A stretch of 50,420 bases of DNA, taken from NCBI GenBank assembly GCA_902788485.1, contig CADAKI010000008.1, positions 1 to 50,420 on the forward strand, given 5' to 3'. A program made the position numbers and the translations under genes. Below are positions 7,589 to 16,435 of the stretch, piece by piece (within the stretch, counting starts at the first letter, position 1; every line of letters starts with the position of its first letter). The notes under the pieces were generated by a model. It did no database searches, had not been told where the DNA came from, and worked only from the letters and a program-made list of their open reading frames with translations. The DNA is from an uncultured Pseudomonadota bacterium (lineage in GTDB: Bacteria; Pseudomonadota; Alphaproteobacteria; Rs-D84).

Positions 7589-8581
7589 ATGAAGGGATTT
7601 TTCAAATTTTTATTGGTTATGTTATGCATTGTGCCAAACATTGCGCTGGCGCGTAATGTCGTATCGCGCGCGGCGCGTGTGACAAATACGCCGACATCCG
7701 GATATACATATAATTACATGTATCCATATATGAATAATCAAATGCGGACGACATTAAATCCGGGTGATGCCAATGCCCAGAGTACCAGTCCCATAAATGC
7801 AGTTGTTAAAACCAGTCCGATGCCAACAATGGCAAACACAAATACATCGTCGCGACGCGTTGTCGCGCGCAGTGGCCGTGCCACAACATCGGCGGCGCGT
7901 GCGGCAACGTCGGGCGGGGCGGGGATGATGGCGCGCGCCGGAACATTTGGTGCAACAATGCCGACACCAACCACCACGCGTGTGGGGTCATCACGACGCG
8001 TTTCGCCACGTGCGTCAATCGCGCGCAGTTCGCGATTGATTAATTCCAATGCGGCAACATCGACAATAAATTCTACATCGGGGGCGTATGTTTCGTCGGG
8101 GCGGTGCCTGGCGGATTATATGGATTGTATGAATTCATATTGTATGCGTTCGGACACGCCATATAATCGTTGTTTTTGTTCGGCAAAATTGTCCCAAATT
8201 GAATCGACATACCAACCGCAAATTGATTCTTTGATTAAACAGGTTTTACGCGCGACGGACACGACAACATGGACGGACGAAGAAATGTCGGCATATTGGT
8301 ATGACAAAATGGGGCAATATGTTGGTGTGGATTCGTGGGAAAATTTGGACAATGCGTTGAACATTGATTGGCCGGATGCTGATTTGCGGATGCAGGGACA
8401 AAATGCATATAATGCGGGTCACGAATATTGTGTGAATCATTTGTTGAATTGTTCGTATGCGGCGCAAAATATGCGTGATGTATATCGGTCTGAAATTGCC
8501 AAGGATTGCACAAATTATGAAAAATCGTTACAGAAATTAAAGACCGCGTTGGAATCGGCATTGGAAACTTACAGTGAATAG
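7589..8581 (+). CDS. Secreted Cys-containing protein, unknown function
   Basis: 330 aa. A signal peptide covers residues 1-21 (cleavage likely after ALA). A low-complexity Ala/Thr/Ser/Arg region follows to about 165, then a folded-looking C-terminal part. The latter begins CLADYMDCMNSYCM with six Cys within ~30 residues, and includes CVNHLLNC and a helical tail. The CxxxxMxCxNxYC pattern recurs in the secreted protein at 42429-43676, so the two may be distant paralogues. A TACAAT box ends only 10 bases before the ATG and no ribosome site is visible, so the mRNA may have almost no leader. The end overlaps the convergent lipoprotein gene by 13 bases. No known family recognised. Confidence 0.75.
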   Translation: MKGFFKFLLVMLCIVPNIALARNVVSRAARVTNTPTSGYTYNYMYPYMNNQMRTTLNPGDANAQSTSPINAVVKTSPMPTMANTNTSSRRVVARSGRATTSAARAATSGGAGMMARAGTFGATMPTPTTTRVGSSRRVSPRASIARSSRLINSNAATSTINSTSGAYVSSGRCLADYMDCMNSYCMRSDTPYNRCFCSAKLSQIESTYQPQIDSLIKQVLRATDTTTWTDEEMSAYWYDKMGQYVGVDSWENLDNALNIDWPDADLRMQGQNAYNAGHEYCVNHLLNCSYAAQNMRDVYRSEIAKDCTNYEKSLQKLKTALESALETYSE

Positions 8582-8763
8582 ATGTCTTCGCACTTTTTAT
8601 TGTGTCGGTAAATATTTCGCGCCAAATCATCACTGATATGTTCCCAATCGGTGGCATGTCCAAAAATTATATCGCATTGGCAGGTGGCTTTATTCGGCGA
8701 TGGTATATTTTTCGTGCAAGATGCGACGAATATCGCGCATCCCAGTATGATAAATTTCTGCAT
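8569..8763 (-). CDS. Small lipoprotein, candidate outer-membrane spanin (Rz1-like)
   Basis: 64 aa. A lipoprotein signal with lipobox FVASC (Cys at residue 16) precedes a short polar domain with further cysteines. The ribosome site GGAG lies before the ATG. The first third of the gene is encoded inside the 3' end of the gene at 8690-8917 in another frame. That nesting, with an inner-membrane partner upstream, is the arrangement of phage Rz/Rz1 spanins, which fuse inner and outer membranes at lysis. The assignment rests on architecture, not on recognised sequence similarity. Confidence 0.6.
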   Translation of the reverse strand: MQKFIILGCAIFVASCTKNIPSPNKATCQCDIIFGHATDWEHISDDLARNIYRHNKKCEDIYSL

Positions 8764-8917
8764 TTATTTTCTCCGTTTTTATTTGTTGGGTTGTAATTGT
8801 GTTTATTGTTTGTTGGGCGGCGCGTTGGTTGCATTTTGCGGTGCTGTGTGTTGCGCCCAATGTATATGCGGCAAAAATCAATCCGCATATCGCGATTATT
8901 AAATATGTTTTTATCAT
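8690..8917 (-). CDS. Small inner-membrane protein, candidate inner spanin (Rz-like)
   Basis: 75 aa. One N-terminal hydrophobic helix (about residues 3-22), then a polar Gln/Thr-rich helical segment and a charged C-terminus, as expected for a periplasmic coiled coil anchored in the inner membrane. AAAGGAAAG gives a good ribosome site. It starts only ~18 bases beyond the rho terminator (8935-8954), so it either has a cryptic promoter or lives on read-through. No lysozyme, holin or other phage gene is adjacent, so a domesticated remnant is possible. Confidence 0.6.
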   Translation of the reverse strand: MIKTYLIIAICGLIFAAYTLGATHSTAKCNQRAAQQTINTITTQQIKTEKINAEIYHTGMRDIRRILHEKYTIAE

Positions 8918-8934
8918 GTCTTTCCTTTAAAAAA

Positions 8935-8954
8935 AACACCCCATGCGGGGTGTT
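8935..8954 (-). terminator. Terminator after rho
   Basis: The hairpin AACACCCC/GGGGTGTT runs on the minus strand into eight T. It sits 20 bases past the rho stop and immediately before the spanin-like pair. Confidence 0.85.
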
Positions 8955-8974
8955 GTTATTTTACGCCGATTGTT

Positions 8975-10243
8975 TTATTGATTCATAGAATTAAAGAAAT
9001 CAGCATTTGTTTTTGTCAAACGCAATTTGTCCAAGACGAATTCCATCGCCTCGGCCACGCCCATCGGATTGATGACGCGACGTAAAACATATGTTTTTGC
9101 CAATGTTTCTTTGTCGACCAACAAATCATCTTTGCGTGTGCCAGATTTTGTGATGTCGATTGCCGGGTAAATACGTTTGTCAGATAATTTTCTGTCCAAA
9201 ATAATTTCGCTGTTTCCGGTTCCTTTGAATTCTTCGAAAATAACTTCGTCCATTTTGGAGCCGGTGTCAATTAATGCGGTTGCAATAATGGTGAGCGACC
9301 CGCCACCTTCGATATTGCGGGCGGCACCAAAGAACCGTTTTGGTCGTTGCAATGCGTATGCGTCAACACCACCGGTTAAAACCTTGCCAGATGATGGGAC
9401 ACATGTGTTGTATGCACGGCCCAAACGAGTGATGGAATCCAGCAAAATTACGACATCTTGTCCGGCCTCGACCAATCTTTTGGCCTTTTCAATAACCATT
9501 TCGGCAACCTGGATATGACGGGCGGCGGGTTCGTCGAAAGTACTGGAAATAACTTCGCCTTTTACACTTCTTTGCATATCGGTCACTTCTTCGGGACGTT
9601 CATCAATCAATAATACAATCAGTTTCACATCCGGATAATTTGTCGCGATAGAGTGCGCAATATTTTGCAGCATAATCGTTTTACCGGTGCGCGGGGGCGC
9701 CACAATCAATGAACGTTGACCCTTGCCGGTGGGGGAAATTAAATCGATAACGCGCGCGGTTAAATTACGTCCGCGATCGGTGTCGGTTGGAACCTCCATC
9801 TTTAACATTTCATCCGGATATAATGGTGTCATATCGTCGAAAGAAATGCGATGACGCAATTTTTCAGGGTCCTCGCCATTGACGCGTTCTATTGTTTCCA
9901 ATGCAAAATACCGTTCGGAATCGTTTTGTGGTGCCTGGATACGGCCCGTCACATAATCGCCGGTTTTTAATCCATATTTTTTTATCAGTGTCGGCGACAC
10001 ATATAAATCGTCCGGCCCCGCCAGATAATTGCTTTCGGGGGCACGTAAAAAACCGAAACCATCGGGCAAGCGTTCCAATACACCATCACCGATTAAAACA
10101 ACATCCGCGTCCATCGCATGAACGCGCATAACCGCAAAACGCAGTTGTTGCACATTTAATTGGGACGGGTTTTCGATACCTAAATCTTCCGCCATTTTCA
10201 GCAGTTGCTGGGGCGTTTTCGCCTTTAATTCATTAATATTCAT
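8975..10243 (-). CDS. rho: Transcription termination factor Rho
   Basis: 422 aa. Hexameric RNA-dependent ATPase that ends transcription. The N-terminal helical and cold-shock-type RNA-binding part includes [23 protein letters not shown]. The ATPase core has Walker [22 protein letters not shown], the Walker B stretch [16 protein letters not shown], the Q-loop region and KGTGNSE. Length matches alphaproteobacterial Rho. A long AT-rich leader (10244-10330) precedes it. Monocistronic apart from possible read-through into the spanin-like pair. Confidence 0.97.
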   Translation of the reverse strand: MNINELKAKTPQQLLKMAEDLGIENPSQLNVQQLRFAVMRVHAMDADVVLIGDGVLERLPDGFGFLRAPESNYLAGPDDLYVSPTLIKKYGLKTGDYVTGRIQAPQNDSERYFALETIERVNGEDPEKLRHRISFDDMTPLYPDEMLKMEVPTDTDRGRNLTARVIDLISPTGKGQRSLIVAPPRTGKTIMLQNIAHSIATNYPDVKLIVLLIDERPEEVTDMQRSVKGEVISSTFDEPAARHIQVAEMVIEKAKRLVEAGQDVVILLDSITRLGRAYNTCVPSSGKVLTGGVDAYALQRPKRFFGAARNIEGGGSLTIIATALIDTGSKMDEVIFEEFKGTGNSEIILDRKLSDKRIYPAIDITKSGTRKDDLLVDKETLAKTYVLRRVINPMGVAEAMEFVLDKLRLTKTNADFFNSMNQ

Positions 10244-10329
10244 AAAAAATCCTTTTGTGGAAAAATTGAACAGAATTGTTCAAATCAAGATGCGTATATT
10301 ATATACAAAAAAATAAAAAATGTCAAGAA

Positions 10330-10352
10330 AAAACCGGGCGGGGCGCCCGGTT
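10330..10352 (-). terminator. Terminator after secG
   Basis: AAACCGGGCGCC with its complementary arm, running on the minus strand into TTTTTT. It closes the lepB-rnc-secG run. Confidence 0.85.
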
Positions 10353-10355
10353 TGA

Positions 10356-10706
10356 TTATTTATCCGTCACGGTGACAGGTTCGGTCGCAACGCCGGTTGT
10401 CGGTTGCGATTGTGGTTGCGTCGCCACATCCGATGTTAATTCCTGGCGCAAATCACTGACATTGTTGTTGTTTGCCGTTTTTGCAGAAACCAATGCCAAC
10501 AGCGCGCACAAAATAAAGAATATTGTTGCCAACCATGCCGTTGCACGGGTTAAAAAATTACCCGCCGCCGCACCGGTTAATGCGCCACCAAACATTGATG
10601 CCGCGGATGCGCCAGACATACCCGACCCTTCGGATTTTTGTAATAAAATAATCGCAATCATAAATACTGCAACGATAATCAGCATAACCAATAAAATCGA
10701 AAACAT
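10356..10706 (-). CDS. secG: Protein translocase subunit SecG
   Basis: 116 aa. Small two-helix component of SecYEG. The first helix occupies about residues 2-22, followed by the family's GSGMSGASAASMFGG-type loop, then a second helix at about 58-78. The polar C-terminal tail is rich in Thr, Val and Gln, usual for alphaproteobacterial SecG. Last gene of the lepB-rnc-secG set, so secretion and signal-peptide processing are grouped. Confidence 0.92.
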   Translation of the reverse strand: MFSILLVMLIIVAVFMIAIILLQKSEGSGMSGASAASMFGGALTGAAAGNFLTRATAWLATIFFILCALLALVSAKTANNNNVSDLRQELTSDVATQPQSQPTTGVATEPVTVTDK

Positions 10707-10741
10707 TTTTTATCCTTTATTATTTATATGTAAATCAAAAA

Positions 10742-11404
10742 CTATTTATTTGCAAGAATTTTCAATAATTCTGCCGCGGCATTTGTACTGGCCACTTTTT
10801 TAGAACTGCCCGAACCGGTTGCGGTTTTTCCCATTGCCGTGACCGTTGCGGTAAATATTGGGTTATGTGCAGGACCGGTTTGTTCAACATATTCGTATAC
10901 CGGCAAATCCCCGGTGCGGGTGGCCTGGACAAATTCTTGTAATTCGGTTTTGGCGTCCTTTGGGGCAACCAATTCCTCGTTTGCCAAATCGCGCCAACGT
11001 GTCACAATAATATCGCGGGCGGTGTCGAATCCGGCCTCTAGATACATGGCGCCAAATACAGCCTCCATCGTGTCGGCATATACATGTTGCAAACGTCCCG
11101 CCGTCATGTGTCCATGACGAATATATGGGCCCAATCCAATTTCGTCGGCAACGCGCGCCAATGTTTCGGTTGATACCAATGATGCATGCCGCCGCGCCAG
11201 TTCGCCCTCGTTTTCTTTGGAAAATAACACAAACAGCATGCCGGCCACCGCCAGACCCAACACACGGTCACCAACAAATTCCAACCGTTCATTATTATGC
11301 AGGCAATCCGCACCACTTTGCGTCAATGCCAATTCCAACAGACCCTTGTTTCGGAATTTGTATCCCAATATGGTTAAATTATCAACCGGTTTTGCTTTTG
11401 TCAT
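10742..11404 (-). CDS. rnc: Ribonuclease III
   Basis: 220 aa. Cleaves double-stranded RNA (rRNA precursor, structured mRNA). The catalytic signature NERLEFVGDRVLGL and the second acidic site in DTMEAVFGAMYLE are present. The C-terminal double-stranded RNA-binding domain (from about residue 150) ends with the GSGSSKKVASTNAAAELL motif. It follows lepB by 19 bases; the usual neighbour era is not here. Substrates may include the many hairpin repeats of this genome (inference). Confidence 0.96.
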   Translation of the reverse strand: MTKAKPVDNLTILGYKFRNKGLLELALTQSGADCLHNNERLEFVGDRVLGLAVAGMLFVLFSKENEGELARRHASLVSTETLARVADEIGLGPYIRHGHMTAGRLQHVYADTMEAVFGAMYLEAGFDTARDIIVTRWRDLANEELVAPKDAKTELQEFVQATRTGDLPVYEYVEQTGPAHNPIFTATVTAMGKTATGSGSSKKVASTNAAAELLKILANK

Positions 11405-11423
11405 TTTTTATCCATTTTGTTTA

Positions 11424-12302
11424 TTATTTTATTCCCATACCAATTCGGTCCCAACGGATTTTATTGCCCCATGTCCATAATGCAATCATTGGTGCATAAT
11501 AGTTATGCGAATACCACACAAACCATACACGACCCAATATATTATCGCGTGGAACGAAACCAATTTCGGCGCGACTGTCCGAACTGTTGTCGCGATTGTC
11601 GCCCATGAAAAAGAAATGTCCCGCCGGTACAGTATATTCAGGTGTGTTATCATACGGCGCATTGTCCGCCATTTCAATAATACTGTGTTTGACGCCGTTT
11701 GGTAATGTTTCGGTGTATTCGGTCGCATCAAATACCCCACACAGACCCGCCACCATTCGACAATACGAATCGGGTTTATATTCAATCGTGTAATTAAATG
11801 TTGCCGGCGCATTATTTACCCAAATCTTGTTTCCGCGAATTACCATGTCATCACGATAAAATCCGACACTGCGTATAGATTTTGGTAAAACCGCAACAAC
11901 ATAGTGACGCGGGTTTTCGCGTTTAACAATTTTACCATTTATATATAAACGTCCGTCACGCACCTGGATTTTATCGCCCGGTCGCCCAATCAGGCGTTTG
12001 ACAAAATCTTGGGATTCGTTGATTGGGTTACGAAATACAATTACGTCACCAACATTTGGTTCGGTCGCAAGGAAGCGTCCGTCCCATAAATGCCATGACC
12101 CAAATGGAAAAGAATAACGTGAAAATCCATATGTCCATTTTTCAACAAATATATGGTCGCCAACATTTAATGTTGGTATCATAGAACCCGATGGAATATT
12201 AAACGGTTCTAACAAAAAACTGCGGAAAATGATGGCAATCAGTGCGCCATAAAATATTGTGTTAAACCATTCGCGCACGGCATTTGGATTTTTTAGTGGC
12301 AT
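11424..12302 (-). CDS. lepB: Signal peptidase I
   Basis: 292 aa from the preferred start. Membrane serine protease that removes signal peptides. The N-terminal membrane anchor precedes PSGSMIPTL with the catalytic Ser. The Lys base lies in DFVKRLIG, and GDNRDNSSDSR is the conserved box E. I choose the ATG at 12302 because AAGGGAAC precedes it; the upstream ATG at 12332 has no ribosome site. First gene of lepB-rnc-secG, divergent from comM. Confidence 0.94.
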   Translation of the reverse strand: MPLKNPNAVREWFNTIFYGALIAIIFRSFLLEPFNIPSGSMIPTLNVGDHIFVEKWTYGFSRYSFPFGSWHLWDGRFLATEPNVGDVIVFRNPINESQDFVKRLIGRPGDKIQVRDGRLYINGKIVKRENPRHYVVAVLPKSIRSVGFYRDDMVIRGNKIWVNNAPATFNYTIEYKPDSYCRMVAGLCGVFDATEYTETLPNGVKHSIIEMADNAPYDNTPEYTVPAGHFFFMGDNRDNSSDSRAEIGFVPRDNILGRVWFVWYSHNYYAPMIALWTWGNKIRWDRIGMGIK

Positions 12303-12345
12303 AATTTGTTCCCTTGGATATTCTTTATTCATCGCATTTTATAAC

Positions 12346-12373
12346 TTGAAAACGCGTAAAGCAAGTTTATAAT
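12346..12373 (+). promoter_or_regulatory. Promoter of comM, predicting a leaderless mRNA
   Basis: TTGAAA, 16-base spacer, TATAAT. The -10 box ends six bases before the comM ATG at 12380 and no ribosome site is visible, so transcription should begin at or next to the start codon. A plausible opposite promoter for lepB (TTGCTT-17-TAAAAT on the minus strand) overlaps it. Confidence 0.65.
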
Positions 12374-12379
12374 GCGAAT

Positions 12380-13903
12380 ATGATTTCATTAAATTCTATT
12401 ATCTTTAATGGTATGGATGCCACAAAAATAGATGTCCAGGTTCAACTGGCAACCGGTTTATCGGATCCGGAATTTCACATTATTGGTTTGGCGGACCGTG
12501 CGGTCAAAGAATCTGCGGAACGCGTTCGCAACGCGATGAGTGCGTTAAATGTTCCATGGCCACCGCGTCGTTTGACGGTGAATCTGTCGCCCGCCGATGT
12601 GGAAAAATCGGGTTCGCATTTTGATTTGTCTATATTATGTGGAATTTTATGTGCGCTGGATATATTGCCGCGTGATGCGTTGTCAAAATATATTATTATG
12701 GGCGAAATTGGTTTGGATGGGTCGATATTAAAAACCGATGGTGTCTTGCCGGCCAGTGTTTGGGCCAAAAAACACGGTATGGGTATAATTTGTCCCGCAC
12801 CCCAAGGGGGCGAGGCAAAACTGTCGGGATTGACCGATATTTTGGCGCCGCGCCATGTGTTGGATTTAATCAATCATTTTACTGGCGTGCGTGCGTTGGA
12901 ATTTCCGACGGATGATTTTTCATCTGTGGTGGGGCAACCTGATGTTGGCGATATGGCGGATGTATATGGGCAACAGGCGGCAAAACGCGCATTGGAAATT
13001 GCGGCGGCGGGTGGGCACGCAATGTTGATGGTTGGTCCCCCGGGGTCGGGTAAAACGATGTTGGCGTCGCGTCTGCCGGGAATTTTACCAGATATGACGA
13101 CGGATGAAATATTGGAAACATCGGTCATTTATTCTATGGCGGGCAAATTACCAAATTCGGGTTTGGTGACGCATCGCCCATTTCGTGCGGTTCATCACAC
13201 GGCCAGTCCTGTATCATTGGCGGGTGGTGGTTCGGATGCAAAGCCCGGTGAAATTTCTTTGGCACATAATGGGGTGTTATTTTTGGATGAATTGCCGGAA
13301 TTTAATCGTTCAACACTGGAAATATTACGCCAGCCCATGGAATCCGGAAAAATTATGATTTCGCGTGCACGGCATAATGCGACATACCCGGCAAAATTCC
13401 AATTGATTGCGGCAATGAATCCGTGTCCGTGCGGTCATTTGGGTAACGCGGCATTATCTTGCACGCGTGCGCCCCGTTGTGCCGAGGCGTATCAGAATAA
13501 AATTTCCGGGCCGTTGTTGGACCGAATTGATTTACATGTTGATGTTGATGCGGTAAATCCATGGGATATGAAACCAAATGCGGATAATGTTGCCGAAACA
13601 TCTGCGCAAATTCGCGCCCGTGTTATTGCGGCACGACGCCGTCAAATCGCGCGCCAGGGTTGTGTTAATGCACAATTAGACGGTGCGGGGTTGGATGCGG
13701 CGGTAAAAATGACGTCGGACATGACAGAATTTTTGAATAATGCGGCACAACGCGTGGGTTTGTCCGCGCGTGGATATAACCGTGTTAAACGCATTGCGCG
13801 CACGATTGCCGATTTGGCAGGGCGGGAAGATATTATAATGGATGATTTAATCGAGGCATTATCATATCGCCCAATAAATCGTGGCAAATACGGCGTGCGA
13901 TAA
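12380..13903 (+). CDS. comM: ComM/YifB-type AAA+ helicase-like ATPase (Mg-chelatase fold)
   Basis: 507 aa. In other bacteria ComM is a hexameric helicase that helps branch migration during integration of incoming DNA. The N-terminal Lon-like fold opens with SLNSIIFNGMDATKIDVQVQL. The AAA+ core has Walker A VGPPGSGKTMLA and Walker B GVLFLDELPEF. A cysteine cluster MNPCPCGHLG...C lies near 350, and a C-terminal Mg-chelatase helical domain follows. Full length. The presence of comM fits a genome with much recombination between repeats, but no other competence gene is in view. Confidence 0.94.
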   Translation: MISLNSIIFNGMDATKIDVQVQLATGLSDPEFHIIGLADRAVKESAERVRNAMSALNVPWPPRRLTVNLSPADVEKSGSHFDLSILCGILCALDILPRDALSKYIIMGEIGLDGSILKTDGVLPASVWAKKHGMGIICPAPQGGEAKLSGLTDILAPRHVLDLINHFTGVRALEFPTDDFSSVVGQPDVGDMADVYGQQAAKRALEIAAAGGHAMLMVGPPGSGKTMLASRLPGILPDMTTDEILETSVIYSMAGKLPNSGLVTHRPFRAVHHTASPVSLAGGGSDAKPGEISLAHNGVLFLDELPEFNRSTLEILRQPMESGKIMISRARHNATYPAKFQLIAAMNPCPCGHLGNAALSCTRAPRCAEAYQNKISGPLLDRIDLHVDVDAVNPWDMKPNADNVAETSAQIRARVIAARRRQIARQGCVNAQLDGAGLDAAVKMTSDMTEFLNNAAQRVGLSARGYNRVKRIARTIADLAGREDIIMDDLIEALSYRPINRGKYGVR

Positions 13904-13964
13904 AAATCTTGATTTTGATATAAAAAATACTACATTATTATGGCTGATAAATGTAGGATGTGGC

Positions 13965-14043
13965 GCATTACCACCGGGGATTTACTACCAATAAAGACAA
14001 TTTTTGTTAAATCTTTATTTGCAATAAATTCGCGTGGTAATGC
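13965..14043 (+). promoter_or_regulatory. Leader of rnj with a long-range inverted repeat
   Basis: GCATTACCAC (13965-13974) is the exact complement of GTGGTAATGC (14034-14043), 59 bases apart, between a likely promoter (TTGATA near 13914) and the RNase J ATG. A structured leader could serve feedback control by RNase J itself; that is inference. Confidence 0.4.
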
Positions 14044-14072
14044 AAATGTTTAACTTTAATAAAGGATAATAA

Positions 14073-15914
14073 ATGGTATTACTACACAAAAGAAATGCCG
14101 CGGTAACACCGGCAAAAAAAGAATTAGAAAAAAATACAAAAAAACATACAAATACACCGAAAAAAAATACAAAACCTGCGAAAATTGCGGATATGCCCGC
14201 ACATGAATCTGACAAAAACGATGATAAAATGTATTTTATGGCGTTGGGCGGATTGGAACACGTCGGTCAAAATATGTATGTTTATAAGTATCGTGGAAAA
14301 TATCTGGTCGTCGATTGTGGTATGGGTTTTTTAGAAGAAGAAATCGGTGCCGGTGATGTTCAATATTGCGATACAACATGGTTGGAAAAACATAAAAAAG
14401 ATGTCGTTGCGTTTGTTTTGACGCATGGTCACGAAGACCATATCGGTGCATTAAAATTCATTTGGCCAAAATTCAGAAAACCGATTTATTGTACGCCTTT
14501 CCCGGCGGAAATTTTGCGTCAAACATTTGACGGTATCGAATTGGATTATGATAAAAAACACGACATTATTGAATTTGACGCGGCGGGCGCAACATTGAAT
14601 TTGGACCCGTTTACGGTTGAAACATTTCATGTGTCGCACTCGATACCCGAAGCCCAGATGTTAATTATCAAAACAGATGCGGGTAAAGTTTTACATACCG
14701 GCGATTGGACATTTAATGATGATAATCCGATTGAGCCGGCGACGGATTATGCGCGTTTGCGTGAAATTGGGTCTGATCCGAAATTGTTGGCGTGTGTGTG
14801 CGATTCAACGTCTGTGTCGCGCCAAACACCGCAAACAACCGAAATCCAGGTTTGTGAAACATTGACTAAATTGATGAAAAATGCCCCGGGGCGTGTATTT
14901 GTGACGGGTTATTCACGCAGTATTGCGCGTTTGAAAATGTTTGCAATGGCCGCCCATAATGCCGGTCGTATTGCCGCAATCAAGGAACGCAGCAATCCAA
15001 ATCCGGTGCCGTTTGTGGGGTTGCCGGAATTTCGTGAAATTGGTATTGATATGAAATATTTGAACGATGACGATATATATCTGCATCGTGATATTCGTGA
15101 TTTGCCCGCCGAAAAACAGGCGATATTCTTGACCGGGTCCCAGGGCGAAAAATTCGCAATGTTGACGCGTCTGTGCGCCGGCAATGTTCGTGAATTAAAA
15201 TTGCAACCAACCGACACGGTTATTTTCAGTGCAATTATTATTCCGGGGCGTGAACAAGATGTATCGGCGCTGTATAACAAATTGGCGCGCATGGGAATAA
15301 AAACCCATACAATATTTGATACCGACCATGTGCATGCGTCGGGGCATGCGGGGCGTCCTGAATTTGAACGTTTTTACGATATGGTTCACCCCCAGGTTTC
15401 AATTCCAATGCATGGCGATTACATCAATGAAATGTTAAATGGTAAAATGGCAATGGAACGCGGTGGCGCAAAACAAATGATGGTTGTGCACAATGGCGAA
15501 ATGATTGCGTTAAGTGACGGCGAACCTGCATATGTCGCGGAAACAATCGAAACAAAATTCGTCGTTATGGAAGGTGAAACCGAACGCAGTGCCGATGACC
15601 AGGTTTATAAAAATCGTAAAAAAATTGCAACAAACGGCGCGGTGTTTGTGACATTGCCGGTCGATAAACGCGGATTTTTAAAGGGCACGCCAGAGGTTTC
15701 CAGTGCCGGTATTTTTGAAACCGATGACACTGGATTTATGAAACGTCAAATTCAAATTGAAATAACACGTGCGATTGATGAATTGACGAAATCTGAACGC
15801 AAGGATAAAAATAACCTGGCGCGGGCGGCACAAACCGCATCGAATCGTGTTGTTCGTGCGGCATTAGGCGCAGAAAAAAAACCACAATACGTGTTTCATT
15901 TTATCCAAAAATAA
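14073..15914 (+). CDS. rnj: Ribonuclease J
   Basis: 613 aa. Metallo-beta-lactamase/beta-CASP exo- and endonuclease for mRNA decay and rRNA 5' maturation. The metal motif is THGHEDHIGA. Further ligands occur in HVSHSIPEA and HTGDWTF. The beta-CASP part includes VTGYSRSIAR and SGHAGRPEF, with HGDYINE at motif C. The first ~50 residues are a Lys/Asn/Thr-rich extension not usual in the family, possibly RNA-binding. Start supported by AAAGGAT. A terminator follows at 15920-15940. Confidence 0.95.
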   Translation: MVLLHKRNAAVTPAKKELEKNTKKHTNTPKKNTKPAKIADMPAHESDKNDDKMYFMALGGLEHVGQNMYVYKYRGKYLVVDCGMGFLEEEIGAGDVQYCDTTWLEKHKKDVVAFVLTHGHEDHIGALKFIWPKFRKPIYCTPFPAEILRQTFDGIELDYDKKHDIIEFDAAGATLNLDPFTVETFHVSHSIPEAQMLIIKTDAGKVLHTGDWTFNDDNPIEPATDYARLREIGSDPKLLACVCDSTSVSRQTPQTTEIQVCETLTKLMKNAPGRVFVTGYSRSIARLKMFAMAAHNAGRIAAIKERSNPNPVPFVGLPEFREIGIDMKYLNDDDIYLHRDIRDLPAEKQAIFLTGSQGEKFAMLTRLCAGNVRELKLQPTDTVIFSAIIIPGREQDVSALYNKLARMGIKTHTIFDTDHVHASGHAGRPEFERFYDMVHPQVSIPMHGDYINEMLNGKMAMERGGAKQMMVVHNGEMIALSDGEPAYVAETIETKFVVMEGETERSADDQVYKNRKKIATNGAVFVTLPVDKRGFLKGTPEVSSAGIFETDDTGFMKRQIQIEITRAIDELTKSERKDKNNLARAAQTASNRVVRAALGAEKKPQYVFHFIQK

Positions 15915-15917
15915 AAA

Positions 15918-15940
15918 ATCCGGGCGTTGCCCGGTTTTTT
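15918..15940 (+). terminator. Terminator after rnj
   Basis: CCGGGC/GCCCGG stem with GTT loop followed by six T. Confidence 0.85.
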
Positions 15941-16009
15941 ATGATATAATAAAACCACTTGATTTTGTTGAGTTTTGTGTTATTGTTGTTGACAAAAAAG
16001 GATTTTGTT

Positions 16010-16432
16010 ATGCAAAAAACATTTGAAAGATATATCGCGCCGGTAATGTGCAATATGGATGAAAACACGAAAAATCATTTGATGTTTCGGTTTTATAGCA
16101 TTTATAAATTGAATCCGCAAAACATGTTTCGTATGACATCCAACCAAACCAAAACCGACAGAGTTAGAAATTTTTATTATTGCGTCTCGCAATTATACAA
16201 CCAAAAAATCGATGGCGTGCGTGTTATTGCCAATGCGGGCCAGGGCGAAATTTTCGAAAGATTAAAATCTCAATCGGGACAAGTACCATTGCCGAGTGTT
16301 AACACAATGCGCGATATTTTGACAGATTTAGCGGAGAATTCTACGATTTCTACGTATTTTGTCAGTCCACAAATTCCAAAACAAACATTTGCGACATGGG
16401 TAAAACAATTAAATCGTCATCATCAACATTAA
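16010..16432 (+). CDS. Hypothetical protein upstream of tatD
   Basis: 140 aa from the ATG at 16010, preceded by AAAGGA; the longer frame starting at 15959 would add a hydrophobic but unsupported leader. No recognised domain. Composition is soluble, with many Asn, Gln and Thr. It ends three bases before tatD, so it is probably cotranscribed with tatD and tcdA. Confidence 0.65.
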   Translation: MQKTFERYIAPVMCNMDENTKNHLMFRFYSIYKLNPQNMFRMTSNQTKTDRVRNFYYCVSQLYNQKIDGVRVIANAGQGEIFERLKSQSGQVPLPSVNTMRDILTDLAENSTISTYFVSPQIPKQTFATWVKQLNRHHQH

Positions 16433-16435
16433 GAT

